From WVZH01 sp034430895 (GTDB taxonomy: Bacteria; Chloroflexota; Anaerolineae; Anaerolineales; E44-bin32): a stretch of DNA of 64,000 nt. The notes below the pieces were generated by a model. It was not told the origin of the DNA. It ran no database searches and was given only the letters and a program-made list of their open reading frames with translations. Location: NCBI GenBank assembly GCA_034430895.1, contig DAOUDW010000075.1, positions 1-64,000 on the forward strand, in the 5' to 3' direction. This document shows positions 36,801-45,233 of this stretch, piece after piece. Made by a program: the position numbers and the translations under genes. Numbering within the stretch: position 1 is the first letter of the stretch; every line of letters starts with the position of its first letter.

Positions 36801-38170
36801 ACATCCGGTGCGCCGAGTTCAACAAGACGCTTCAAACGATTGTTCCGATTGATCACGCGGCGATACAAATCGTTCAAGTCTGACGTGGCGAAACGCCCAC
36901 CATCGAGTTGAACCATCGGACGGAGATCCGGCGGGATGACGGGTAGTTGCGTGAGGATCATCCATTCCGGTCGATTCCCTGAGCGACGGAATGCCTCCAC
37001 GACTTTCAGCCGCTTGGTTGCCTTCTTGCGGCGTTGTTTGCTGCGAGTGGTGCGTACTTCACTCCATAACTCTTCCGTGAGTTTATCAAGATCCATGCGC
37101 TGCAAAATTTCAAAAAACGCTTCTGCACCCATGTCCGCCCGGAAAACTTGGCCCCACTTATTTTTCAGTTCCCGATAACGGCTTTCGCCCAGGAACAACA
37201 TAGGATGAATGGCGCTTAATTCTTCCAGATCGCTTTTCAATTCCTCGGTTTGATCTGCGGTTTCATCTTCAGCATGTTCGTCAAAAGACGAGAGGGCAAG
37301 CTCAGCATCAGCTTTCACCTCTTCCATCTGCATCTTGATCTGAGCAATTTCACCGTCTCGCTTTTCTTGCAACGCCGATTCAACATTGCTGAGATGCTCT
37401 TTGACCGCTTCTTGAACCAGCTTGATGTGATCCTTGTTGATCGTTTCTTTTTTATCCGCAATGAGCATATCGATAGCTTCGAATTGAATGGGGGCGCGAA
37501 TGGTTTTGTCGAGTTTCTCGCTGAGAGTCTTTTCCAGCCGCTGACCATCGCGGATCACCGGTTCAATTTGATTGGCGACTTCCTCGTCATAGGCTTCCTG
37601 GATCTCCCGTTTTTTCTCATCCAACGCAGCCAGATTCGCCTTGCGGTCGGCCTTGATATCTGCAATGTGTTTCTTATATGCATCTTTGCGTGCTTTTTCG
37701 AGTTGCGCGGTTTCATCCTCGACCCGCTTAATGGCACGTTGTTTTGCATCCTCATCCACATTGGTGACAACGTACTGCGCGAAATACAGCACTCGATCCA
37801 GGTTACGTCTGGATACGTTCAGCAGAAGACCAAGGTAGGAAGGAACACGTCTCGTGTACCAGACATGTGCAACGGGGGCAGCCAGGGTGATGTGGCCCAT
37901 TCGTTCGCGACGAACGGAGGATCGTGTGACTTCTACGCCGCACTTCTCACAGGTTATCCCCTTGAAGCGGATATTTTTATATTTGCCACAATAGCATTGC
38001 CAGTCTCGTTGTGGACCGAAGATCGCCTCACAGAATAAGCCGTCCTTCTCTGGCCGCAATCTGCGGTAATTAATCGTTTCAGGCTTTAGTACTTCTCCAT
38101 ATGACCAACTCAGAATAGTTTCTGGTGACGCCAAACTAACTCGTAACGCTCGAAATCCCTTCGTTTCCAC
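33890..38170 (-). CDS. rpoC: RNA polymerase beta' subunit
   Basis: This is the catalytic subunit, 1426 residues. The N-terminal zinc finger (CYCGKYK and CEKCGVEV), the active-site NADFDGDQM, the bridge helix/trigger loop region and the GEPGTQLTLRTFHTGG segment are all present. Between about residues 140 and 330 there is a highly charged coiled-coil insertion absent from the E. coli protein. An acidic tail (EEEVEIEVEAEVEE) ends the chain. The start is GTG at 38170, chosen because GGAGG lies 6 nt upstream. Unusually, rpoB is not directly upstream. Confidence 0.97.
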   Translation of the reverse strand: METKGFRALRVSLASPETILSWSYGEVLKPETINYRRLRPEKDGLFCEAIFGPQRDWQCYCGKYKNIRFKGITCEKCGVEVTRSSVRRERMGHITLAAPVAHVWYTRRVPSYLGLLLNVSRRNLDRVLYFAQYVVTNVDEDAKQRAIKRVEDETAQLEKARKDAYKKHIADIKADRKANLAALDEKKREIQEAYDEEVANQIEPVIRDGQRLEKTLSEKLDKTIRAPIQFEAIDMLIADKKETINKDHIKLVQEAVKEHLSNVESALQEKRDGEIAQIKMQMEEVKADAELALSSFDEHAEDETADQTEELKSDLEELSAIHPMLFLGESRYRELKNKWGQVFRADMGAEAFFEILQRMDLDKLTEELWSEVRTTRSKQRRKKATKRLKVVEAFRRSGNRPEWMILTQLPVIPPDLRPMVQLDGGRFATSDLNDLYRRVINRNNRLKRLVELGAPDVIVRNEKRMLQEAVDSLIDNAQRGKALSRRGRRELKSLSDMLKGKKGRFRRNLLGKRVDYSGRSVIVIGPHLKLYQCGLPKTMALELYRPFVISKLVAHNYAANVKGAKRIIERERPEVWEVLEKVIKDRPVLLNRAPTLHRLGIQAFEPVLVEGKAIQLHPLVCSAFNADFDGDQMSVHLPLSQESVREARELMLSSRNLLKPADGEPIVSPTKDMVLGVYYLTMSDESHEHRGEGRAFADLDEVELAYSLGQVEVHSRIKVFTKNWYDADGQRLAEPQEGVIDTTVGRVIFNMVLPEELHFVNRVLDKGSVQELVSDIYHLLREEGTPAVVDAIKDVGFKYATRSGTTIAVSDITVPSSRQEIISRTLEDTEAVRVDYQRGLLTEQEQKERIIELWQDTTNEVANAVRENMDPTGNLSTMALSGATKGGFQPISQLAGMRGLMADPAGRIIPLPIRSNFRDGLTTLEYFISTHGARKGLTDTALRTADAGYLTRRLVDVAQDVIINDVDCKTEQGIWIRRSDDVAGQDFYLRLMGRIVARPIADPDSGEVLFKRGDLITLREARRIQESKVEEVYVRSPLTCELQFGLCQNCYGMDLGRGELVSFGAAVGIVAAQSIGEPGTQLTLRTFHTGGVAAGGDITTGLPRVEELFEARKKPKGEAIISEIAGSVEIIEPDIPDGPRKVRIHLSELLSDEYSVPGNWSLKVEDGQAIEVGELIASRGDSSIVASHAGRLRIEDGKVIVSYDRVDEVEYDIPASARLLVKNGQKIEAGHQITEGSLNPHRILRILGSEACEVYLLTEVQKVYRSQGQNINDKHFEVIIRKMLSKVQVTQPGGTALLPGDLVDRRYLIRMNEAILAEGGQPARAMQVLLGVTKASLSTESFLSASSFQHTIKVLANAAIEGKVDYLRGLKENVIIGKLIPAGTGFPGSEVALHDERLDGEMEPPEEEVEIEVEAEVEEPEPVAGD

Positions 38171-38270
38171 TAAATTCCTCCGTCGCGTTGTACACCCTGA
38201 TTAATTATTCCTTCAATCCGATTATCTTTTAAACACAGGTTCGAAACTGAAACATACGTTCTGGTGCAGG

Positions 38271-38314
38271 CATAGCAAAAGAAGCGCGTGAGGCTTTTTT
38301 TACCTCAAGCGCTT
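38271..38314 (-). terminator. Terminator-like hairpin upstream of rpoC
   Basis: A 12-bp stem with one mismatch (38282-38293 with 38303-38314, 9-nt loop) is followed on the minus strand by CTTTTG. It lies about 140 nt after the stop of the preceding gene and about 110 nt before rpoC, and downstream of the promoter at 38348-38380. It is either a terminator of the preceding gene or an attenuator in the rpoC leader. Confidence 0.6.
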
Positions 38315-38347
38315 TTAGGTGCCGACCACCCGCTTGGGTTTCATAAG

Positions 38348-38380
38348 ATTATATTTTACATTTAAATCAAAAAATGTCAA
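38348..38380 (-). promoter_or_regulatory. Promoter candidate for rpoC
   Basis: On the minus strand a perfect -35 TTGACA (38375-38380) is followed after 16 bp by TAAAAT (38353-38358), overlapping a TATAAT (38348-38353). The region is AT-rich, as promoters often are. A transcript would pass through the hairpin at 38271-38314 before rpoC. Confidence 0.55.
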
Positions 38381-38452
38381 GAAGACATTGACAACCTAAA
38401 GCGAACTACGCAGAACCCGATATATCCCTTGATGAATTTTGGACCCAGATGA

Positions 38453-39403
38453 TTACGTTTTATGTACGCCCCCTTTGAGTGGCCCTGACCATGGTTCCGG
38501 AAATAGCTCGAGCGCTCTTGCAGACGCTTTGACGATTGTCTCATCTCGATCGAATTGCCGCGCTTTAACTGCCGCCTGGGCTTCTGCGGTGTGCCACTCC
38601 ACCAGGCGTAACAACGCAACCATTCTCGAGCGATCGTTATCTGCTTCAACCGACTCGCCGTTTTGCAGCAAATAGCCTGTACGGGGTGTTTCCAGAATCT
38701 CGATCAGTGTTGATATAACGGAAAAATGATTGAGGCGGGCGAGGTATTGGGTGGATTGATGGACAATATCCAGATCCGCCATGCGTAAAGCGCGGAACCG
38801 ATGCAATTGAATTGTCGTCAGAACGGCCACCTCGCGAACGAGTGGGTCCGAATCCTCCATCCCCGCCGCAATCTCTTCCAACTGTGAATCATCTTGCGCC
38901 ATCCCGGGACGATTGGCAAAGGCTATTGCTTCCCGCAGGCGCACAGACATTTCACCCGTGCGCATATCGTAATCAATACGCGACCGCTCAAGTAAACGCC
39001 CTGCAGGGGTTTGTTCCACGATTTCTATTTCTTCTTCAATTGCCATGAGTTCGTCGGGCGACATATCGAGCATTCGCAGAACCTGATCTATCGCCGGTTG
39101 AATGGAAGATTCGTTGAGCCCGGACAATTCTTCCAGGTACGAGCGCAGGCCGGTGGGTCCCCCCTGTGTCAATACCGCGCGGGCGCGATCGCGCCACAGA
39201 TTGACATCCTCAGCGATTTGCTGCTGCTGAGCGCGCAGCGTATTCTGTTCCTCGCGCAGTTGACGTTGCTCATCACCACGCAGTTCCAGTATCTGCTTGC
39301 CGAGATCATTGATGCGATTCCCCAATTCGATAAACTCTCGCTGCACTTCATCCGCTTTCCGGTTGAGCGCATCTCGTAACGGTCGCAGTCCGAGGCCAAA
39401 CAC
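38453..39403 (-). CDS. Coiled-coil protein of unknown function
   Basis: I do not recognise a family. The 316-residue protein starts at GTG 39403, which has GGGAGG 9 nt upstream; a TTG at 39430 is less likely because that GGGAGG would fall inside its reading frame. The first about 75 residues form a Gln/Glu-rich coiled coil (REEQNTLRAQQQQ). The rest is helical and resembles HEAT-like repeats (DPLVREVAVLTTIQLHRFRALR). There is no signal or membrane segment. It precedes rpoC on the same strand, with a hairpin between. Confidence 0.65.
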   Translation of the reverse strand: MFGLGLRPLRDALNRKADEVQREFIELGNRINDLGKQILELRGDEQRQLREEQNTLRAQQQQIAEDVNLWRDRARAVLTQGGPTGLRSYLEELSGLNESSIQPAIDQVLRMLDMSPDELMAIEEEIEIVEQTPAGRLLERSRIDYDMRTGEMSVRLREAIAFANRPGMAQDDSQLEEIAAGMEDSDPLVREVAVLTTIQLHRFRALRMADLDIVHQSTQYLARLNHFSVISTLIEILETPRTGYLLQNGESVEADNDRSRMVALLRLVEWHTAEAQAAVKARQFDRDETIVKASARALELFPEPWSGPLKGGVHKT

Positions 39404-39769
39404 TTTTTCTGCCCTCCCTGGACTCAGCAACTACGCTGCTGAGTCAAAGGCGATTTGAACTCCAATAGATGTATTCGATTCTGATTTCAAAAACGATTGT
39501 ATGGCTTCACGATAATCTTAGCTGCTTTGAGGATAGGGTATGACGTAATTATCGTGCGAGTCATTACAAGTCAGTATAGTAAAGGAAAGAAAGCACGTCA
39601 AACGCTAAATGCCTATGAACATCCATAACTTTTTGACAAAACCAACATGTACATTCCATTTCGCTATCGAACGATAAGTATGGTACATTCAAACCGTTCG
39701 CCATTCGATTGAAAAATGATTCATGATTCAGTCAACGAACGATCTGCTTGACCAGGTAATGAGAAGAAT
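39404..39769. other. Divergent intergenic region, about 365 bp
   Basis: This AT-rich stretch lies between two divergent genes and must hold both promoters. No strong -35/-10 pair, repeat or RNA gene could be singled out by eye. Confidence 0.45.
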
Positions 39770-40192
39770 ATGGATTCCTTTCAATCGCAACGCAATGATC
39801 CGCATGAAGAAGAACAAGAGTACGACTTGGGGCAAATCCTTTCCGGAGTATGCCCTCGATGTGCGGCTGACCTGCAAATCGACAGCAAAAGACCCAGAGT
39901 CGGGGCTCCCAACGATCGTATCCGCTGCCAGGCTTGTGGATTCACGTTCGACCTTTCTAAGGCCGCTAGTTACCCATTGGGCGATTCAGATGTCGATCTA
40001 CAACTTCAGACCGGCTGGCTGACTTCCATCCGATCCGGCAGACTACCCAATTTCACCATCCGTAGAAAAAGCGGAGAGGAAATGCCGCTGTCGGATTGGA
40101 TTCGCAATGCAGGCACCATCTTCCGCGCCTGTAACCTGATCGTCTTTATTGTCATGGCGATCATCTTCATTATTATTCTCTTGTGGAAATAA
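39770..40192 (+). CDS. Zinc-ribbon protein with a C-terminal membrane anchor
   Basis: This 140-residue protein has a zinc ribbon (CPRC and CQAC, about residues 28-57), a middle domain of about 50 residues (LPNFTIRRKSGEEMPLSDWI) and a single C-terminal membrane helix (about 118-139). The bulk is likely cytosolic. GAGAAG precedes the ATG. The family is not recognised. It is convergent with the hydrolase gene. Confidence 0.65.
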   Translation: MDSFQSQRNDPHEEEQEYDLGQILSGVCPRCAADLQIDSKRPRVGAPNDRIRCQACGFTFDLSKAASYPLGDSDVDLQLQTGWLTSIRSGRLPNFTIRRKSGEEMPLSDWIRNAGTIFRACNLIVFIVMAIIFIIILLWK

Positions 40193-40233
40193 CATCTCCT
40201 GGCGAGGCGATAGAATCCATCAAGTTATTCACT

Positions 40234-41148
40234 TTAAGGAAACAACGCTTGATTTAGAAAGCCAATCACTCGCTGCTCATATTCCTCAGGCTCGTCGAAC
40301 AACGCATCGATCTGATGACCGTCCTCGTCTCTGATCCAGATCGTGGCCGGACCCCGGGTTAGTTCATAATAAGCCTGGCTGGTCGCCAATTCGGCATCGG
40401 CTGTGATCAACAGCAGCGGTGTGGAGGTAATCTGCGGAACGGCCTCACGCAAAGGGGTCGGATCATGGATCCCTGTTACCCATTCGACGAATTGCCAGGT
40501 TACCCACTCTGTGGGAAGCCAGATGTACCACCTCGGTTCAGTGGCCAGCAGCAAATCTTCAAATGTACGCCAGCGTGTGCCCTCGACCACGACTGCCGAA
40601 ATGGTCTCGTTTTGCGTGGTGGTGTACAGTGATGCCTTCGCACCGGCGGAAAGACCGAGTACCGCGATCCGCTCAGGATCGATTTCGGGTCTTTGTGAAA
40701 GATAATCCAAAGCCGCTTCGATGTCCAAATTATCTTCCCAGCCCAAAGCATATACATCTCCTTCACTCTCACCTTGCGTGCGCGTATCATAAAGCAAGGC
40801 ACCGTATCCATGCTTGGCGAGAAGTTCGGCATGGTAGATCATTCCCGTGCGATTGCCGTTGAAGGCATGCACGAGGACCACTGCAGCTCCATTCGTGGAG
40901 GGAATATACCAGCCATATAGTTCCAGATCGTCGCTTGTCACGAGTGTAACGTCGAGATACGCCAACCCCAAATCCGCTGGCGAAACCTCTCCGATCGGAT
41001 AGCGGTGTGGATGCATGGCGTTGTATGCATCGTGGATTGGTAGGCCGAAATACAGCAGGAACGCCACGATGGCAATGAGCCGAGCGGTAAACAGAAGTAA
41101 GTTCTTATAATACGTTCGATCGCGTTTTCTTGTTTGTTCTTGTTCCAT
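40234..41148 (-). CDS. Membrane-anchored alpha/beta hydrolase
   Basis: This 304-residue serine hydrolase has one N-terminal membrane helix (about 18-40) with the catalytic domain following. The nucleophile elbow is GLSAGA, the conserved oxyanion-loop region is LVHAFNGN, and the likely acid and His are in ITADAE and DEDGHQID. It resembles the BAAT/dienelactone-hydrolase-like group (YDTRTQGESEG). The substrate is unknown; an esterase or peptidase role is possible. Confidence 0.8.
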   Translation of the reverse strand: MEQEQTRKRDRTYYKNLLLFTARLIAIVAFLLYFGLPIHDAYNAMHPHRYPIGEVSPADLGLAYLDVTLVTSDDLELYGWYIPSTNGAAVVLVHAFNGNRTGMIYHAELLAKHGYGALLYDTRTQGESEGDVYALGWEDNLDIEAALDYLSQRPEIDPERIAVLGLSAGAKASLYTTTQNETISAVVVEGTRWRTFEDLLLATEPRWYIWLPTEWVTWQFVEWVTGIHDPTPLREAVPQITSTPLLLITADAELATSQAYYELTRGPATIWIRDEDGHQIDALFDEPEEYEQRVIGFLNQALFP

Positions 41149-41230
41149 GTCTTGCTAATCTCGTTCCCTATTGATTTCAAAATCAGGTAGATAATCTATT
41201 GCTGAGGTCCATTTCACCCGCGATCCAAGG

Positions 41231-41761
41231 CTATTCGTTCAAGCTGCTTCCGAATCCAAGTTTTTGCCGACAACTCAACCACGTTTGGCCGCCGGGACAG
41301 GTTGTGTTGTAAGCGCATTTCTCACACTGCGTGGGCATGAAGACCACAAAATGCAAACCAATGAGTAATAAATAAATCGGTACAAGATACCATGCGGTGC
41401 GGAAAAGCCAATACAACGGAAAGACGACACATACAAGCAGTAAGAGTTCACCAAGTTGTGCATTGCGTTCGAAAAAAGCCTGATCAAACTGCCTGTCTTT
41501 GTAGAGAATGGTGGAGATAAAATTGCCCAGATAAACACCGCACAGCGCAGGACAGTATTTACCCCGATATGGACATCCTACACAACAACCGGCTTGAAAT
41601 ACATTTGTAACTAAATAGAAAGCCAACCAGAGAAGCGTGAGGACAATCGAATGGGTAGCCAGTATATATGCGGTTCCGGCAAAACCGATCACAAACGGAA
41701 TCATGGCTGCTGCATACAGGCATTTATCTTTCGTGGTCCATTGGTAATGATTTGCTTCCAT
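41231..41761 (-). CDS. Cysteine-rich membrane protein, unknown function
   Basis: This 176-residue protein has about four hydrophobic helices and two cysteine clusters. The first is CCVGCPYRGKYCPALC between helices 2 and 3. The second, near the C-terminus, has CEKCAYNTTCPGG and SCRQK. The pattern suggests metal or iron-sulfur ligands at a membrane face, but no known cofactor motif can be assigned. It is flanked by a hydrolase gene downstream and a PAP2 phosphatase gene upstream on the same strand. Confidence 0.6.
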   Translation of the reverse strand: MEANHYQWTTKDKCLYAAAMIPFVIGFAGTAYILATHSIVLTLLWLAFYLVTNVFQAGCCVGCPYRGKYCPALCGVYLGNFISTILYKDRQFDQAFFERNAQLGELLLLVCVVFPLYWLFRTAWYLVPIYLLLIGLHFVVFMPTQCEKCAYNTTCPGGQTWLSCRQKLGFGSSLNE

Positions 41762-41811
41762 CTCTTCACCTATGCTACCTGGTACGAGCTAGCTAACTGA
41801 TCAGAATAATA

Positions 41812-42801
41812 CTAGTTCGCATCCGGTATAACTTTTACGAAAAAGCCCAAGCGGAGTCCTACTGCAACTCCTCCAAAAACACTGGCAAACACTGAAATTG
41901 CGCTGACGAGAAAATCATCCATAAAGGCAATCGAATCCAGATTCGTCAATTCAAGAATCCCGTCCATCAACAGCATCGCAAGGAAGTAAAACGATATTCC
42001 CATGCAGGCACGGGCTGCACGTTGCGCAAACGTACCAGTATCATCTGGAGCGCCCTTGTATCTAGTTGCGACCGCGAGTGCTGCTGCGTTTACACCTGCT
42101 AACAATCCAGCGCCTTTGCCGAAAACCTCAGCCCACATGAGGGCGAGCACCAGTGGAACAGCGAACATGGTGCCAAGGTGGATAATATCCATCAATCGGC
42201 TTCGGAACCACTCGCGGGACAACAAGAAATGCGCACAGAGCAAGACGATCCCGCCTGAAATCATTCCGCCAAATACATCGGCGAGGAAATGCCGGCCTAA
42301 GTACATCCGCGAGATGGCCACCAGGACAATAAGGGCGGGCGCGAGCCAGTAGAGAAAACGTTTCTTAAACTGCTGCGCAAGGCCACCCCATAACAGCGTT
42401 GTGTCTGCGACATGGCCTGAAGGGAAGCCCCACTTGGTAGAGCCACTCATTCGAAAAGCCTCCACCACCTCCGCATCCAGAAGAACGAAAAAGGAATTGG
42501 AACCTGACTCCTTGAAGCTCGATAAAGGATCATCTGTGAATTGCAGATTCTGTATTTCCGCGTTCACAAACCTGGGGCGTGGGAGATTGAAGCCAGCCTT
42601 CAAACCATCGTTTAACATTTTTCCCCAGAAGAATATTCGATTAATAGTGAGACCTTTGCGATAGTTAATACCCAGGATAATGATAATTAATATCCCTCCC
42701 AGCAACTTATCATCACCCAGAGTTGTGATTGTTTTCATAAAAAAGTTCATGAAATCAGAAGCGTGGTTTTGTAACGTTAGGATCAACTCAGTCTGAAACA
42801 T
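41812..42801 (-). CDS. PAP2-family membrane phosphatase
   Basis: This membrane phosphatase of 329 residues has the three signature motifs: K-x6-RP as KAGFNLPRP, PSGH as FPSGHVAD and SR-x5-H-x3-D as SRMYLGRHFLAD. Several hydrophobic helices extend past the catalytic domain to the C-terminus. Likely substrates are lipid phosphates such as undecaprenyl pyrophosphate or phosphatidic acid, which cannot be resolved here. It is divergent from zwf. Confidence 0.9.
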   Translation of the reverse strand: MFQTELILTLQNHASDFMNFFMKTITTLGDDKLLGGILIIIILGINYRKGLTINRIFFWGKMLNDGLKAGFNLPRPRFVNAEIQNLQFTDDPLSSFKESGSNSFFVLLDAEVVEAFRMSGSTKWGFPSGHVADTTLLWGGLAQQFKKRFLYWLAPALIVLVAISRMYLGRHFLADVFGGMISGGIVLLCAHFLLSREWFRSRLMDIIHLGTMFAVPLVLALMWAEVFGKGAGLLAGVNAAALAVATRYKGAPDDTGTFAQRAARACMGISFYFLAMLLMDGILELTNLDSIAFMDDFLVSAISVFASVFGGVAVGLRLGFFVKVIPDAN

Positions 42802-42954
42802 GAATAATCCTCAATGTATATTTTTTTTGCATTCCAATGCGTGATTCGATCGTTGTGCTTGCAGACGGCAAGAATGTTACACCATGGCAAGAGTGAATTC
42901 AATGGAGAGAGATTGTGTGTTTTATGATATAAGACCATAACGAAAGGGTGATCT

Positions 42955-44442
42955 ATGTCTTCGAAACCAAACACGATCGTTATTTTTGGCGCCTCTGGCG
43001 ATCTAACTTCGCGCAAGTTGCTTCCGGCGCTTTTCAGCTTATACCTGAAAGGTAGACTCCCAGATCGTTTCCGGATTGTTGGCTACACACGCAGAGAGTG
43101 GGATGACAATATCTTTCGAGAGCGTATGCAGGAAGGTGTAGAAACCCAGATGCAATTTGATGAAGTGGCCAGTGCGTGGGAACTCTTTGCCCAATACCTG
43201 CATCACGTTCACGGTGGTTTATCAGCTGCGGAAGACTACCAACATCTACACACCGCCCTCTCTTCTCTGGAAGACAGCCCAAGCGAGCGACTGTATTACC
43301 TTGCTGTTCCACCACGCTACTTCACGGACATCGTTTCGGGTATGGCACAAGCTGGTCTGATAAGCGTAGGGCCGGATTGTTGTCGGGTTGTGATTGAAAA
43401 GCCGTTTGGCGATGACCTCCAATCAGCGCAAGCGCTCAATCAAGCCCTTCATACCCATCTCGATGAAAGCCAGATCTACCGCATCGACCATTACCTCGGT
43501 AAAGAAACCGTGCAAAACGTTCTGGTATTCCGCTTCGCCAACACCATATTTGAACCCGTTTGGAACCGCAACTATATCGACCACGTACAAATAACCGTGG
43601 CGGAGGAAGTCGGCGTCGAACATCGAGCTGCCTTCTACGACGATATCGGTGTCATCAAAGACATGTTCCAGAATCACCTGCTGCAGCTGCTGACACTCGT
43701 TGCCATGGAACCCCCCGCAACGTTTCAAGCCGACGCACTGCGTAATGAAAAAATCAAAGTACTCAACGCCATACGTCCGCCATCGGAGAGCGAAATCGGT
43801 CGTTACTTGATAAGAGGACAATATCGTGGATACCGGGATGATGAAAATGTAGCAACGGATTCAGAGACTCCAACATACGCGGCCATTCGATTCGACATAG
43901 ATAACTGGCGCTGGCAAGGAGTCCCATTCTTCCTGCGTTCCGGTAAAAAAATGGCGACCAAGACCACAGAGATCATCATCCACTTCAAACGTCCACCCCA
44001 CATCATGTTCCCACTACCAAAGAATTACGAAATCTCGCCCAACATCCTGGCGCTATGTATCCAGCCGGACGAAGGAATTCACCTGCGTTTCGATGCCAAA
44101 GTGCCCGATACTGCAGCGGAAATGAGACCGGTCGACATGGAATTCCATTACGCAGATAGCTTTGGAGAATGCTCCATACCCGAAGCCTACGAGCGATTGC
44201 TGTTGGATGCACTGATCGGAGATGCTGCCCTTTTTACCCGAGCTGATGAGATTGAGATGGCCTGGAAATTGATCGATCCGTTCATCAGCGCATCCAAAGG
44301 CAAGAACCGACCAACTTTGGAATTGTACGAACCGGGGAGTTGGGGACCTACTGCGGCGGATTCCTTACTTGGAGAAGAAGGCCGCAAGTGGTTACGTGGG
44401 TGTGCAGAACACGGCGATCATCCAACGAAATCCGGTTGTTAA
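42955..44442 (+). CDS. zwf: Glucose-6-phosphate 1-dehydrogenase
   Basis: This first enzyme of the oxidative pentose phosphate pathway has 495 residues. The NADP-binding GASGDLTSRKL and the active-site RIDHYLGKE are visible. GAAAGGGTG precedes the ATG, and a TATGAT at 42923-42928 may be the -10 box. It starts a run of plus-strand genes (nnrE, ruvB, DUF2905, queA). The next gene begins 14 nt downstream. Confidence 0.97.
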   Translation: MSSKPNTIVIFGASGDLTSRKLLPALFSLYLKGRLPDRFRIVGYTRREWDDNIFRERMQEGVETQMQFDEVASAWELFAQYLHHVHGGLSAAEDYQHLHTALSSLEDSPSERLYYLAVPPRYFTDIVSGMAQAGLISVGPDCCRVVIEKPFGDDLQSAQALNQALHTHLDESQIYRIDHYLGKETVQNVLVFRFANTIFEPVWNRNYIDHVQITVAEEVGVEHRAAFYDDIGVIKDMFQNHLLQLLTLVAMEPPATFQADALRNEKIKVLNAIRPPSESEIGRYLIRGQYRGYRDDENVATDSETPTYAAIRFDIDNWRWQGVPFFLRSGKKMATKTTEIIIHFKRPPHIMFPLPKNYEISPNILALCIQPDEGIHLRFDAKVPDTAAEMRPVDMEFHYADSFGECSIPEAYERLLLDALIGDAALFTRADEIEMAWKLIDPFISASKGKNRPTLELYEPGSWGPTAADSLLGEEGRKWLRGCAEHGDHPTKSGC

Positions 44443-44456
44443 CAAGGAAATCTGTG

Positions 44457-45188
44457 ATGTTCCAAACCGAACGCGGTCTTCCTGTTCCCGCCGTAACTGA
44501 AGAAGAAATGCAGCAAATCGACAGAATCGCTGTCGAGGAATTCAACCTGAGTATTTTACAGATGATGGAAAATGCCGGGAGGGCACTGGCAGAAAACGCA
44601 TTTGCCATGCTTGGCAGTAGACATCGAACCGTGACCGTCCTGGCTGGACCAGGAGGGAATGGTGGTGGCATTTGCGCAGCCCGGCACATACACAACCGAG
44701 GTCTTGAAGTCTCTCTGGTACTGGCAAACAGCGTTGAAGATTTACATGACGCGGCTTTGGCACAATTCGAGATTCTCCGTTCCACACAGGTTTCTCTCGT
44801 ACCACAATCGGATGAAGAAAAGACGATCCGAAACGCAGCTCTCGTCGTAGATGCGCTCATTGGCTATAGTCTTCGTGGCGCACCGAATGGTCGAGTGCAA
44901 GAATTGATCGAAATCTGCAATCGGGAGGCCGCCCGAGTAATCTCGCTGGATATCCCATCCGGGATGAACGCTACGACTGGCGATGCACCTGGCGTCTTAA
45001 TCACAGATCCCGCACGAACCCTTACCCTCGCCTTGCCCAAAACAGGCCTGAGACAATATCATGGAGAGCTTTTTCTCGCCGATATTGGAATTCCCCATGA
45101 GGTTTACGAACGATTAGGCCTGCTTTTAGGTCCATTGTTCGGATCTCATAGTTGGCTTCGATTGAAACACATACAGCCGGCCGAATAG
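44457..45188 (+). CDS. nnrE: NAD(P)H-hydrate epimerase
   Basis: This YjeF N-terminal-domain protein of 243 residues epimerises damaged NAD(P)H hydrate. The segment MQQIDRIAVEEFNLSILQMMENAGR, split here as MQQIDRIAV and QMMENAGR, with AGPGGNGGGI and DIPSGMNA, is characteristic. The C-terminal ADP/ATP-dependent dehydratase domain found in fused YjeF proteins is absent. I start at 44457 with AAGGAA upstream; a longer frame from 44340 would overlap zwf. Its position after zwf links NADPH production and repair. Confidence 0.9.
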   Translation: MFQTERGLPVPAVTEEEMQQIDRIAVEEFNLSILQMMENAGRALAENAFAMLGSRHRTVTVLAGPGGNGGGICAARHIHNRGLEVSLVLANSVEDLHDAALAQFEILRSTQVSLVPQSDEEKTIRNAALVVDALIGYSLRGAPNGRVQELIEICNREAARVISLDIPSGMNATTGDAPGVLITDPARTLTLALPKTGLRQYHGELFLADIGIPHEVYERLGLLLGPLFGSHSWLRLKHIQPAE

Positions 45189-45198
45189 CCGACCTCGT

Positions 45199-45226
45199 TT
45201 GCTCCGCCGCTGCCTTCCGGTATAAT
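45199..45226 (+). promoter_or_regulatory. Promoter of ruvB, probably giving a leaderless mRNA
   Basis: A -35-like TTGCTC (45199-45204) and a perfect -10 TATAAT (45221-45226) are 16 bp apart. The GTG start of ruvB is only 7 nt after the -10 box, so transcription would begin at or next to the start codon. No ribosome binding site is present. Confidence 0.6.
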
Positions 45227-45233
45227 CCAAACC

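Noticed and set aside
37250..38038. Plus-strand frame of 262 codons inside rpoC
   Set aside because: It lies opposite the charged coiled-coil region of beta', whose codon use leaves the opposite strand open. No start signal or recognisable domain.
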